DNA of 64,000 nucleotides, taken from Iodobacter violaceini (GTDB lineage Bacteria > Pseudomonadota > Gammaproteobacteria > Burkholderiales > Chitinibacteraceae). The notes under the pieces are model-generated. The model ran no database searches. It had not been told where the DNA came from and saw nothing but the letters and a program-made list of their open reading frames with translations. Below, in pieces: positions 24,776-33,873 of the stretch. Each line of letters begins with the position of its first letter. Within the stretch, counting starts at the first letter, position 1. The stretch is from contig NZ_JAAOLX010000009.1 in assembly GCF_011601265.1 (NCBI RefSeq), positions 1 to 64,000 on the forward strand, written 5' to 3'. Both the position numbers and the translations under genes were made by a program.

Positions 24776-26980
24776 TTAAAATTGATTACCCAGCATCAAA
24801 TAGTAACGCAATTTTTTATTATCGCCGTAAGCCGCGCCTAAATAAAACGGCCCCAAATAAGTATCCGCTGCCCAGAACCCCGTAACAGATGTATGCCAGC
24901 CTTCCTGTGTCTCATCCAGCACATTAAACATCCGGCCCGTCTCGATGGCGGCTCCCAAATAACTGCCGCCTACACTTAAGCCCAATAATGAAACAGGAGA
25001 ATAAAGCTGCGCTTTTGCATAAATTGAGTTTTCACCCAATAACTCATTTTTACGATAACTGGACAGATTTAAAAACCCGCCTAAAGACTGAAAATCAGGC
25101 AAAAATGGCGCATCTTTGTAGCTATAGCTCCCCTGTACGGCCAGATTCCCTTTTACACCATTAAAATTAAACGCGTGCTCTGCTTCTATACCAATCCGGC
25201 CATATTTACTAAAATCACCCTGCCCTTTTAATGCGTAATAAGCATTGATATTGACCAGATCCCCCTTGCCAGGGAAATAAAGGTGATCCAGCTGATCGTA
25301 ATAAACTTTCAGATTAACGCCATAATCCCCATCGGTACTGTCTGAAGCAATTGCAGCACCAATTTGCTTAGCCGCATCAAAATGCTGATAAGAAACACCT
25401 AATCTCACCTCACCAAAGCGAGTCAGGCTGGAGCCAAGATCAAGCCCGAAACGGGATTGTGCATAGCGATATTGAGCAAGGTTTTCTCCGCCTTGCCAAA
25501 TGGAAACAGGGCTTGATTTATAACTGAATGAAGGCGCAATAAAGGCATAACCATCGAGCTGTAAAGGCTGATAAAACTCTGTCTGAAAAGCCATTGTGTC
25601 GCCCACCCGAAGAGAAGACTTCCACTCTGCCCCCAGAGAATTAATCCAGGTTCGCTTATACATTGCGGTTAATGCATAAGGATTATTGCCTTCAAAATCG
25701 GTCCCCATACCCATACCAAAAGACAGGTAATTAGGGCCCCAGTCTTTTTCCCTTGGCACCAGCGTTAATTGCTGTGCGCCATCATGATCAGTCAGCTCAT
25801 AATCCAGCTGAGAAAAATCACCGCGTGCATAGACTTCTGCCAGGCGCTTATGAAAATCATCGCTGTTTAATTTCTGCCCAATTTGCACATCGAGCGCTTC
25901 TTTCAGCACATCCGGATTCACATTACGCATCGGCACAACGTCCACCATTTGCACGGGCTGAGGCTGGAGCTTGTGCGCTAATTTATTTTTTTTCCATGCT
26001 GCATAATCTGCTTCAGATAAGGAATACTTACTCAGCTGATATAAGCTCAGCGTTGCAGCTTCTTCTCCCTTCGCAATAAATTCCTGGCCCTTTTTGAAAT
26101 CTGCCGAGCTTAAAGTACCTAAATTAGGCGTAATTAAAACATCTGTCGGTTTTAAGCTTTCTAATTGTGGCTTCACATTTTGCGCCACCATTAAACGGGT
26201 ATATTGATCAGCCGTACTTAAAATGCTATTGATCTGATCCCGGTTTAAAGGCTGCGCGCCCACATCCACAGCAATGATCACATCGGCACACATCGAACGT
26301 GCCACATCTACCGGCACATTTCTGGCAAGGCCGCCATCAACTAATAAACGCGAATCCCGCGCTACGGCCGGAAATAAGCCAGGTACAGCCATACTGGCAC
26401 GCATTGCGGTCACAATATCGCCATCTTTAAGCACCACCATTTCGCCCGTTTCAATATCAGTAGCGACCGCCCGATAGGGAATGCTCAGAGAATCAAACGA
26501 GGCAATAGTCCCGCCAAAAGTCATTTCACGTAAAAACAAGGCAATTTTCTGAGTACTGATTGCTGCAGAAGGCAAAGCCACTTCGCCACTATCCCGCATG
26601 CCCAGCTCTATCCCCACCAGATTAAGCTTATCGTCCTGTTTTTTTCTGACCGCACTCAATTGGCGCGGCAAGCTTGAGCTGAGTAAATCATCCCAATTTG
26701 CTTCAACAGCCCTGCTGGCTAATTCTTCCGGAGTACGCCCGGCTGCGTAGGCCCCGCCCACCAGGGAGCCGATACTGGTTCCTACCACACAATCAACAGG
26801 CACACGGGCTTCTTCCAGGACTTTCAGTACACCAATATGGGCTAAACCCCGTGCGCCGCCACCGCCCAGCACCAGCCCGATCCGGGGGCGTTCGGCTGAA
26901 AACGCCTGCAGGGAAACGCAGCTGAAACCCAGTACGATGATAAATGCAGATTTACTCAGAAAACTTCTGGCACGAAGCAT
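24776..26980 (-). CDS. PlpD-type patatin-like phospholipase autotransporter (type Vd)
   Basis: 734 aa from ATG 26980 (MLRARS), with AGGA 8 nt upstream; the longer frame to 27052 precedes the signal peptide. Signal peptide to about residue 28. The patatin domain (33-225) has the oxyanion loop GGGGARG, nucleophile Ser69 in GTSIG, and Asp215 in DGG. A POTRA-like segment (about 375-445) leads into a C-terminal Omp85-type barrel ending in Phe. This order defines type Vd secretion, where the lipase domain crosses the outer membrane through its own barrel. Expected to cleave acyl esters of phospholipids. It is divergent from a glycerophosphodiesterase gene only 54 bp away. Confidence 0.92.
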   Translation of the reverse strand: MLRARSFLSKSAFIIVLGFSCVSLQAFSAERPRIGLVLGGGGARGLAHIGVLKVLEEARVPVDCVVGTSIGSLVGGAYAAGRTPEELASRAVEANWDDLLSSSLPRQLSAVRKKQDDKLNLVGIELGMRDSGEVALPSAAISTQKIALFLREMTFGGTIASFDSLSIPYRAVATDIETGEMVVLKDGDIVTAMRASMAVPGLFPAVARDSRLLVDGGLARNVPVDVARSMCADVIIAVDVGAQPLNRDQINSILSTADQYTRLMVAQNVKPQLESLKPTDVLITPNLGTLSSADFKKGQEFIAKGEEAATLSLYQLSKYSLSEADYAAWKKNKLAHKLQPQPVQMVDVVPMRNVNPDVLKEALDVQIGQKLNSDDFHKRLAEVYARGDFSQLDYELTDHDGAQQLTLVPREKDWGPNYLSFGMGMGTDFEGNNPYALTAMYKRTWINSLGAEWKSSLRVGDTMAFQTEFYQPLQLDGYAFIAPSFSYKSSPVSIWQGGENLAQYRYAQSRFGLDLGSSLTRFGEVRLGVSYQHFDAAKQIGAAIASDSTDGDYGVNLKVYYDQLDHLYFPGKGDLVNINAYYALKGQGDFSKYGRIGIEAEHAFNFNGVKGNLAVQGSYSYKDAPFLPDFQSLGGFLNLSSYRKNELLGENSIYAKAQLYSPVSLLGLSVGGSYLGAAIETGRMFNVLDETQEGWHTSVTGFWAADTYLGPFYLGAAYGDNKKLRYYLMLGNQF

Positions 26981-27034
26981 GCATCGCATCCTAAAATTGA
27001 AATATTCATTTTTTCCAAGAGTGTAACCGATTCT

Positions 27035-27709
27035 ATGTTGCGACTTGCACATCGCGGTTTACACCGCACAGCCCCAGAAAACACGCTTGCGGCTTTTGCT
27101 CTGAGCTTAACGGCCGGCTTTGCTGGAATAGAAACAGATGTACGCTTATCTGCAGATGGGGAAGCCGTTTTATATCATGACCGCAATGCACCCGATGGTA
27201 CGGCCGTAGCCACATTAAACCGCAGCGAATTATCCCATTTATCCGGTTATATCGTCCCGACTTTATCTGAAGCACTCGATGCGTTTCCTGATGCCTATTG
27301 GAATATTGAAATCAAAACGCCCTCTGTTTTACCTGAATGTCTGGCTATTTTGAACAACTATATCCATAACAGGCAACTTCTTATCAGCTCGTTTCACCAC
27401 GAAGTTGCACTCCATATTGAAAAAGAGCTTCATCTGGATTGTGCTTTTTTAATTGCACACCGCCCGGCACAATTAAACGAATTTCTATTGTCTGCCATGC
27501 CACACCCGCGCCTGCGCACCCTCATATGGGATTATGAAGTGCTTGATTTGGAATTACTCAATCAAAGCTATGCACAGGGTTTTAATAATTTTGTTTATGG
27601 CGCTCAGACAGAAAAAGAGCATCTTATTTGCAACGCCTTTCCCCTGCAGGGCATGATCACTGATTACCCGGAGTTCGTTGGCCTGACACCGGGGTTTGCA
27701 CGCCAGTAG
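27035..27709 (+). CDS. glycerophosphodiester phosphodiesterase
   Basis: 224 aa. The GDPD TIM-barrel motifs are visible: LAHRGLHRTAPENTLAAF at the N-terminus (His-Arg and Glu-Asn), then GIETDVRLSADGEAVLYHD with Glu-Asp-metal residues and the catalytic His, and later NIEIKT. No signal peptide, so it is cytoplasmic, of the UgpQ type. It hydrolyses deacylated phospholipid headgroup diesters to glycerol-3-phosphate and an alcohol. It is divergent from the secreted patatin, a pairing that fits stepwise lipid breakdown. The ribosome site is weak. Confidence 0.92.
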   Translation: MLRLAHRGLHRTAPENTLAAFALSLTAGFAGIETDVRLSADGEAVLYHDRNAPDGTAVATLNRSELSHLSGYIVPTLSEALDAFPDAYWNIEIKTPSVLPECLAILNNYIHNRQLLISSFHHEVALHIEKELHLDCAFLIAHRPAQLNEFLLSAMPHPRLRTLIWDYEVLDLELLNQSYAQGFNNFVYGAQTEKEHLICNAFPLQGMITDYPEFVGLTPGFARQ

Positions 27710-27753
27710 CTTTAATCATAAAAATGATAAAAATCACCTGAAAAGGTAAGAAA

Positions 27754-28524
27754 ATGAAGCTCCGTTTATTATCTAAGGCAATCGCATTCAGCCTGATGCT
27801 GGTGCCTCTCAGCTATGCCAGCGACCCGATTAAAATCCGCCTTTCCAATCAGGAATGGGCCCCTTATATGGGCAAAGATTTAGCTGAATTTGGCATTTTA
27901 TCCAAGCTGGTGTTCGAAGCCTTTGCCCGTGAAAATGTGCAGGTCAGCTACGAATTTTACCCAAATAACCGCACGCTTGAAGTGGCCAGAAAAGGCATTC
28001 TGGATGGCAGCTTTGGCTGGGCTATTTCGGCCGAAAGACAAAAAGATTTGCTCTATACCGACCCGGTACTTTCAGCCACCATGGTATTTTTTGAAAGAAT
28101 TAATGATAAAAAACCATGGAAAAAATTAAGTGACTTAAAAAACAACCGGATTGGAGTCACACTGGGAAATTACTACTCAGATGAATTTGCTCTTTTAGAA
28201 AAGCAAAAAATTTTAAATACAGACCGGGCGGCCGATGATTTAACAGGCTTCAGAAAACTAATTGCCGGCCATATTGATTTATTTCCCATTGATATTGAAG
28301 TAGGCCAATATTTATTACAGCATAACTTTGCACCGGAAAAACGCGTTCAAATCACCTGGCAAAAACAACCTTTCTGGCTGGCCCCAATGCATGTGGTTAT
28401 CTGGAATAAACATCCGCGTGGTAAAGAATTAATTGACAGGTTTAACAGTGGTTTAAAAAAACTGAAAGCAAGCGGTGATTTTCAAAAAATCGTAGATGAA
28501 ACACGAAATAAAATCAATCAATAA
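27754..28524 (+). CDS. periplasmic solute-binding protein, family 3 type
   Basis: 256 aa. Signal peptide to about residue 22 (LVPLSYAS). The body has the family 3 bilobal fold pattern: IRLSNQEWAPYMG at the start, LDGSFGWAISAERQKDLLYTDPVL, a hinge near residue 125 and DLFPIDIEVGQYLL. AAGGT lies upstream. No ABC permease or ATPase genes adjoin it, so it is an orphan binding protein. It may supply a distant transporter or bind a ligand for sensing. The ligand, probably an amino acid-like compound, cannot be read from sequence. Confidence 0.83.
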   Translation: MKLRLLSKAIAFSLMLVPLSYASDPIKIRLSNQEWAPYMGKDLAEFGILSKLVFEAFARENVQVSYEFYPNNRTLEVARKGILDGSFGWAISAERQKDLLYTDPVLSATMVFFERINDKKPWKKLSDLKNNRIGVTLGNYYSDEFALLEKQKILNTDRAADDLTGFRKLIAGHIDLFPIDIEVGQYLLQHNFAPEKRVQITWQKQPFWLAPMHVVIWNKHPRGKELIDRFNSGLKKLKASGDFQKIVDETRNKINQ

Positions 28525-28693
28525 AAGCATTTGATAAGTAAGCAGGCTGGAAAAAATACCATTTACATTGCCGGGCAAATATCTGCCGGGCAGCGTTGCT
28601 TAATCACCATGATATAAAAATGCAGCTTATCCCGCCACGCTTACAATAAAAGCCGTAAAATACAACTCTTCCCGCTTTTGTAGAATCTGCACC

Positions 28694-31018
28694 ATGCTGC
28701 CTTCAATTCACCAACGTATTGCCACCGAAATTGCCTGCCGCGAAGCACAAGTGATTGCTGCTGTCAGCCTGCTGGACGATGGAGCCACCGTGCCATTTAT
28801 TTCCCGCTACCGCAAAGAAGTCACCGGCGGGCTGGATGACACCCAGCTGCGCAATCTGGAAGTGCGCCTTGGCTATTTACGTGAATTGGAAGAGCGCAGA
28901 ATTGCCATCATTAATAACATCACCGAACAGGGCAAGCTGAACCCTGAATTAAAAATACAATTACTCAGCGCAGATAATAAACAGCGCCTTGAAGACCTTT
29001 ACCTGCCCTTTAAACAAAAACGCCGCACCAAGGCGCAAATAGCCAGAGAAGCGGGCCTTGCACCACTGGCAGAGCAACTGCTTGCCAATCCGCAGCTCAG
29101 CCCTGAACAAGCCGCCAGCGCATTTATCAATGCAAAGGCAGAGATCAAAGATGCCAAAGCTGCGCTTGATGGCGCGCGCGCAATTTTGATTGAAACCTTT
29201 AGTGAAGACGCGGAGCTGATCGCCCGGCTGCGCAGCTTTTTGCAAGGCAATGCCAGCAGCAAAACATCGGTGATCGCAGGCAAAGAAGCTGAAGGCGCTA
29301 AATTTGCGGATTATTTTGATTACCACGAAAAAATCTCTGCCATGCCTTCGCACCGTATTCTGGCTATTTTGCGCGGCAGAAACGAAGGCATTCTGAATTT
29401 ATCAATTCTATTACCCGAAGAATTAGCCGCCAGCCTTGCAAACGAAAAAACGCGAAACAGCGCACCCAATATTTGCGAAATGCGTATCGCAGAGCGTTTT
29501 GGCATCAAAAACCAGGACAGGCCTGCAGATAAATGGCTGATCGATACTGTAAGACAATGCTGGCGCACCAAAATCTTTTTAAGCCTGGAATCCGAGCTGT
29601 TAAGCCAGCTGAGAGAGCAGGCTGATATTGAGGCCATTAAAGTATTCGCCAGCAATATGAAAGATCTGCTGCTGGCCGCCCCCGCAGGCCCTAAGGTCAC
29701 CATCGGCCTTGATCCTGGCCTGCTTACCGGCGTAAAAGTAGCCGTGGTTGATCGCACCGGCAAACTGCTGGACACCGCCACAATTTATCCGCATGAGCCG
29801 CGCAAAGCGTGGAATGAATCGCTGGCCACCCTGGCCGCACTGGCAAAAAAACACGGTGCAGAGCTGATCTCTATTGGCAATGGCACGGCCAGCCGTGAAA
29901 CCGATAAGCTGGCTATCGAGCTGATTAAGCTGATGCCGGAGCTTGCCATGCAAAAGCTGGTGGTGTCTGAAGCGGGCGCATCGGTTTATTCTGCCTCTGA
30001 GTTTGCCGCCAAAGAATTTCCTGAGCTGGATGTCAGCCTGCGCGGTGCGGTATCCATTGCCCGCCGCTTGCAGGATCCGCTGGCCGAATTAGTTAAAATC
30101 GAGCCCAAAGCCATTGGCGTGGGCCAGTATCAGCATGATGTAAACCAAAACGAGCTGGCACGGATGCTCGATACCGTAATCGAAGACTGCGTGAATGCAG
30201 TAGGTGTGGATGTGAATTCGGCATCGGTGCCGCTCTTAAGCCGCGTATCAGGCCTGAGCGCCACCATGGCGGCGAATATTGTGGCCTACCGCGATCAGCA
30301 CGGGGCTTTTGCTGAGCGTAAAGCGCTGCTGAAAGTGCCACGCATCGGCGATAAAAGCTTTGAGCTGGCAGCCGGATTCCTGCGCGTGATGGCGGGAAAA
30401 AACCCGCTGGATGCTTCTGCCGTTCACCCGGAAGCCTATCCGCTGGTAGAAAAAATCATCGCTAAAGTGGGCAAAAACATTGGCCAGATTATTGGCGACA
30501 GCAGCCTGCTTAAAAGCCTGAATCCAGCCGAATTAGCCGACGCGCAATTTGGTGTGCCCACCATTAAAGATATTCTGACCGAGCTGGAAAAACCCGGCCG
30601 TGATCCCCGCCCGGAATTTAAAACCGCCAGCTTTCTTGAAGGTATTGAAAAAATTGCCGATTTAAAGCTGGATATGGTGCTGGAAGGCGTTGTGACCAAT
30701 GTAACCAACTTTGGCGCATTTATTGATATTGGTGTGCATCAGGATGGCTTAGTGCATATCTCGGCGCTATCCAGCCGCTTTATTAAAGATCCGAGGGAAG
30801 TGGTTAAAACCGGTGATGTGGTCAAAGTTAAAGTGGCTGAAGTTGATGTCGCCAGAAAACGCATTGCGCTGACCATGCGTTTAAGCGGCAGCGCCACGCC
30901 AGGTGGTGAACCGGTGAAGCAAAGCATGACAGCCAGGGATAAAAAAATAGTTGAACGTCAGCCGGAAGCACAGGGTGCGATGGCTGCGGCACTGGCAGCT
31001 TTAAAAACCAAGCGCTAA
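28694..31018 (+). CDS. tex: Tex family transcription accessory protein
   Basis: 774 aa, standard Tex length. Order: an N-terminal helical Tex domain ([17 protein letters not shown]), a YqgF-like RNase H fold ([16 protein letters not shown]), a helix-hairpin-helix region ([15 protein letters not shown]), and a C-terminal S1 RNA-binding domain ([28 protein letters not shown]). Tex binds nucleic acids and affects transcription of some virulence and toxin genes; its exact biochemical role is unsettled. Monocistronic. Confidence 0.96.
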   Translation: MLPSIHQRIATEIACREAQVIAAVSLLDDGATVPFISRYRKEVTGGLDDTQLRNLEVRLGYLRELEERRIAIINNITEQGKLNPELKIQLLSADNKQRLEDLYLPFKQKRRTKAQIAREAGLAPLAEQLLANPQLSPEQAASAFINAKAEIKDAKAALDGARAILIETFSEDAELIARLRSFLQGNASSKTSVIAGKEAEGAKFADYFDYHEKISAMPSHRILAILRGRNEGILNLSILLPEELAASLANEKTRNSAPNICEMRIAERFGIKNQDRPADKWLIDTVRQCWRTKIFLSLESELLSQLREQADIEAIKVFASNMKDLLLAAPAGPKVTIGLDPGLLTGVKVAVVDRTGKLLDTATIYPHEPRKAWNESLATLAALAKKHGAELISIGNGTASRETDKLAIELIKLMPELAMQKLVVSEAGASVYSASEFAAKEFPELDVSLRGAVSIARRLQDPLAELVKIEPKAIGVGQYQHDVNQNELARMLDTVIEDCVNAVGVDVNSASVPLLSRVSGLSATMAANIVAYRDQHGAFAERKALLKVPRIGDKSFELAAGFLRVMAGKNPLDASAVHPEAYPLVEKIIAKVGKNIGQIIGDSSLLKSLNPAELADAQFGVPTIKDILTELEKPGRDPRPEFKTASFLEGIEKIADLKLDMVLEGVVTNVTNFGAFIDIGVHQDGLVHISALSSRFIKDPREVVKTGDVVKVKVAEVDVARKRIALTMRLSGSATPGGEPVKQSMTARDKKIVERQPEAQGAMAAALAALKTKR

Positions 31019-31035
31019 AAATAGACGAAAAAAAA

Positions 31036-31060
31036 GGCAGCCACTAGGCGGTGGCTGCCA
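31036..31060 (-). terminator. terminator overlapping the 3' end of the small orphan gene
   Basis: GGCAGCCAC and GTGGCTGCC form a 9-bp stem. Read on the minus strand it is followed by eight T. The stop codon of the gene at 31044-31454 lies inside the loop. Confidence 0.85.
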
Positions 31061-31454
31061 ATCCTGCTCCTGATTCCGTCCCCGTGACAGAAGATATGGC
31101 CCGGTAGCTGGCCAGGGCATTTTCTATCCTTTGCGGATGGCGGACTGAAGACGCCGCCATATCCTGCCTTGCAGAGTTCATGGCCAGCTGAGGCCAATAT
31201 AGTGCAGAAGCCATCAGCATTTGCGACAGCAGCAATTGCGTATCAAGCGTCTTTGTTTCCAGCACACTCCGGTGCACTTGCAAATCCAGCGGCTGTGACT
31301 CATCCGCCTTCAGCTCACTGATTTCATCTTTGAAAGCGCTTTTTTCCGTGCGCGCAGCCATCCTTTGCAGGGAAAACTGCTGCCTGTTGTGCACGTCATC
31401 CTGTTGATTACGTACACTTCCGCTTGCCGGTGAAGTTTGAATTTGGGTATCCAT
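31044..31454 (-). CDS. hypothetical protein
   Basis: 136 aa from ATG 31454 (MDTQIQTSP); a TTG start at 31505 is possible but has no ribosome site. I do not recognise the family. The N-terminal half is polar and charged (Gln, Asp, Lys, Glu). A helical stretch (TLDTQLLLSQMLMASALYWPQL) is weakly hydrophobic but lacks a signal peptide. The C-terminus ends IENALASYRAISSVTG followed by a Gly/Ala tail. It follows the Dcu transporter gene on the same strand and ends inside its own terminator hairpin, which supports a real gene. Confidence 0.55.
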   Translation of the reverse strand: MDTQIQTSPASGSVRNQQDDVHNRQQFSLQRMAARTEKSAFKDEISELKADESQPLDLQVHRSVLETKTLDTQLLLSQMLMASALYWPQLAMNSARQDMAASSVRHPQRIENALASYRAISSVTGTESGAGLAATA

Positions 31455-31496
31455 CTCTGCATCATCAACGATTTTTCCGATTGATGACCAGGAAGG

Positions 31497-31518
31497 ATTA
31501 CCCAAAGCGATGGGTAAT
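31497..31518. terminator. hairpin between dcu gene and the orphan gene
   Basis: ATTACCCA and TGGGTAAT form a perfect 8-bp stem around AAGCGA. A T-rich tail follows only on the plus strand, so it would stop plus-strand transcription better than the minus-strand dcu message. Confidence 0.5.
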
Positions 31519-31529
31519 TTTTCTTTATA

Positions 31530-32858
31530 TTACAAGAGGATATGAGACAAAGCGAAGCCAGATCCCACTGAAACCGCCGAGCAGACAAGGCCTGGCAGCA
31601 TAAAGCTGTGATTCAGTAAATACTTGCCAATCCCGGTTGTACCCGTGCGGTCAAAGTTAATTGCAGCGATCACAGTTGGGTAATTAGGGATAAAGAAATA
31701 ACCGTTTACACTAGGAAACATCGCAATTAAAGCCGGAGCAGGAATCCCAAGGGCAATCCCCAGGGGAAGCAATGCGCGAATCGTTGCGGCTTGTGAATAC
31801 AATAAAATCGACATGCCAAATAAGGCGATTGAAAACAGCCATGGCTGAGCAGTCACAATCTCTTTCACCGAGCCGGAAAACAGCGCCATATTGGCTTGAA
31901 TAAAAGTGTCGCCCATCCATGCCACACCAAAAATCCCGATCACTGCAGCCGAGCCAGCCCTGAATACCGAGCCCTTCACAACTTCATCTGGCTTCACTTT
32001 GCAAAAGAGCAACATCAAAGCTGCTGCAGACAACATTACAATCTCAATTGCCTGCGCCATATTCAGCTGCACGCTTTTGCCTGCTACCAGCCACTCTGGC
32101 CTGAGTGCCGGAAAAGTACCCAGCATCACCACAGAAAACACCGCCAGTAAAAACAGCCATACCGAACGGCTGGCTTCCTTTGGTAAAGCCAGGCGCTCCT
32201 CAGCTTGCAAAGCCTGAATTTCACCCCGCTCTAATCTGCCACGATAAACAGGATCAAGTTTCAGCTCGCAGCCCTGATGGCTGGCCGCAAATGCCCCGGC
32301 CATCGTCCCCATCAGAGTGGCAGGAATGGCAATCATCAGAATATCGCCTAAATGAATTCCGGATGGTGAAAGCAGCGAAAGCAAGGCGACTGTTGCTGCA
32401 GAAATGGGGCTGGCTGTAATAGCGGCCTGCGATGCAATCACAGCAATCGATAATGGGCGCTCAGGCCGTACACCCGATTCATGTGCAACCTCGGCGATGA
32501 CCGGTAAAACCGCATAAGCCACATGGCCGGTACCTGCGAAAAGCGTAAAAAAATACGTTACCAATGGCGCATAAAAGGTGATGCGTTTTGGATCGCGGCG
32601 CAGCAGTTTTTCAGCGATACGCACTAGAAAATCCATCCCCCCCGCGGCTTGTAAACAGCCCGCCGTTGTGATTACGGCAATAATCATAAGCATTACATCA
32701 ATTGGCGCAGTTGTAGGCTGCAAACCAAAAATAAATACCAAAATGGCCAAACCCAAACCGCCCATTACCCCCAGGCCGATTCCAGAAAGCCTGGCACCCA
32801 GTAAGATTGCGGCAATCACCACCAAAAACTCTAGTGCAATCACAATATATATCCTCAA
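31530..32858 (-). CDS. anaerobic C4-dicarboxylate transporter (Dcu family)
   Basis: 442 aa, very hydrophobic, with about ten membrane segments. Features of the DcuA/DcuB family: VMLMIIAVITTAGCLQAAGGMDFLV, FAGTGHVAYAVLPVIAEVA, ASQAAITASPISAA, and FIPNYPTVIAAINFDRTGTT near the end. Members exchange fumarate, aspartate or malate for succinate across the inner membrane during anaerobic growth. DcuA and DcuB cannot be told apart here. No DcuSR-type kinase adjoins it. It is divergent from the flagellin gene. Confidence 0.9.
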   Translation of the reverse strand: MRIYIVIALEFLVVIAAILLGARLSGIGLGVMGGLGLAILVFIFGLQPTTAPIDVMLMIIAVITTAGCLQAAGGMDFLVRIAEKLLRRDPKRITFYAPLVTYFFTLFAGTGHVAYAVLPVIAEVAHESGVRPERPLSIAVIASQAAITASPISAATVALLSLLSPSGIHLGDILMIAIPATLMGTMAGAFAASHQGCELKLDPVYRGRLERGEIQALQAEERLALPKEASRSVWLFLLAVFSVVMLGTFPALRPEWLVAGKSVQLNMAQAIEIVMLSAAALMLLFCKVKPDEVVKGSVFRAGSAAVIGIFGVAWMGDTFIQANMALFSGSVKEIVTAQPWLFSIALFGMSILLYSQAATIRALLPLGIALGIPAPALIAMFPSVNGYFFIPNYPTVIAAINFDRTGTTGIGKYLLNHSFMLPGLVCSAVSVGSGFALSHILL

Positions 32859-32900
32859 AAATTCTATTTGCTATATTGCCATGGCCCGCAATAGCACAAG

Positions 32901-32927
32901 CTGAGGCAGCGCAAACCCGGCCGATAT
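32901..32927 (+). promoter_or_regulatory. candidate sigma-28 (FliA) promoter of the flagellin gene
   Basis: GCCGATAT (32920-32927) matches seven of eight bases of the FliA -10 consensus GCCGATAA and lies about 100 bp upstream of the flagellin ATG. The element 11 nt further upstream (32901-32908) is a poor -35, so this is tentative. Confidence 0.35.
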
Positions 32928-33029
32928 AGGCTGAGCCCAACCGCAGGTCTGTGCCGGGGCGCTTCAGCATTGAAGGCAGAGCCTAAGCAGAGTATGGTTT
33001 AAGAGAGGATTGTCTTGGGAGTAAATATC

Positions 33030-33836
33030 ATGGCTTTAGGAATTTCTGCTAACTTGCCATCGCTCAATGCACAGAATAGTTTAAACAGCACAGCGCTGAG
33101 CAAATCACTGAGTGAGCTGTCTTCAGCCAAACGCAGCAGCCAGGCCGACCCGGCCAGCACCGTGCTGATTGAGCAATTTGCAGCACAAATTGCGGGCAGC
33201 AACCAGGCCAGATCCAATTTAAACGACGGTATTTCGCTGACTCAGGTTGCTGACGGCGCCTTAAGCACCATTCAGGATAACACCCAGCGTATTCGTGAGC
33301 TGACCATTGCTGCGGGGAACGACACCCTCAGCCCCCAAGACAGGGCCGCCATCCAGGAAGAATCCAATCAGCTGTCTTTAGCTAATAGCGATATTGTGCA
33401 AAACACCAATTTCAATGGCACTGCTTTGTTACAGGGGCAGGGAAATTTAAATTTTCAGGCGGGTGCCAATGCCGGTGACCAGCTTGCGCTGTCAAGGCCA
33501 GATCTGACAAAACTTAACAGCAGCAACGGCCAGATTGATTTATCCAGCGCAGCAGCAGCCGGGCAGGCTTTATCCAGGCTGGACAGTGATTTAGCTTCTG
33601 TTTCCAGCGCCCGCTCCGATTTTGGTGCGGTCAGCAACCGCCTGACAGCCAGCGCGGCTAATTTGCAAAACCGCTCTGAAAACCTTTCTGCGGCAAAAAG
33701 CAGAGTAGCCGATACCGATTACGCCGCCGCAACCGCAAACCTTGTACAGCAACAGGTTCGTGCACAGGCCAATATCGCGGCTCAGGCTCAGGCCAATGCC
33801 GCCCCGCAGCAAGTGCTCTCACTTCTTCGCTCATAA
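33030..33836 (+). CDS. flagellin
   Basis: 268 aa from ATG 33030 (MALGISANL), with GGGAG (33017-33021) 8 nt upstream; a TTG at 33015 would add only five residues. The conserved flagellin D0/D1 ends are present: an N-terminal coil (LNSTALSKSLSELSSAKR), DGISLTQVADGALSTIQDN, IRELTIAAGND, and a C-terminal coil (ENLSAAKSRVADTDYA, then NLVQQQVRAQANIAAQAQAN). The variable D2/D3 region is nearly absent, giving a short filament subunit. No flagellar assembly or FliS/FliD genes are adjacent, so it is a solitary flagellin locus. Ala/Gln/Ser-rich. Confidence 0.93.
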   Translation: MALGISANLPSLNAQNSLNSTALSKSLSELSSAKRSSQADPASTVLIEQFAAQIAGSNQARSNLNDGISLTQVADGALSTIQDNTQRIRELTIAAGNDTLSPQDRAAIQEESNQLSLANSDIVQNTNFNGTALLQGQGNLNFQAGANAGDQLALSRPDLTKLNSSNGQIDLSSAAAAGQALSRLDSDLASVSSARSDFGAVSNRLTASAANLQNRSENLSAAKSRVADTDYAAATANLVQQQVRAQANIAAQAQANAAPQQVLSLLRS

Positions 33837-33839
33837 ATA

Positions 33840-33873
33840 AAAACGCGGCACTTTAAAGTGCCGCGTTTTTTTT
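33840..33873. terminator. bidirectional terminator between flagellin and REC-GGDEF genes
   Basis: AAACGCGGCAC pairs with GTGCCGCGTTT around TTTAAA, with A and T tails. It touches the stop codon of the convergent gene. Confidence 0.9.
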
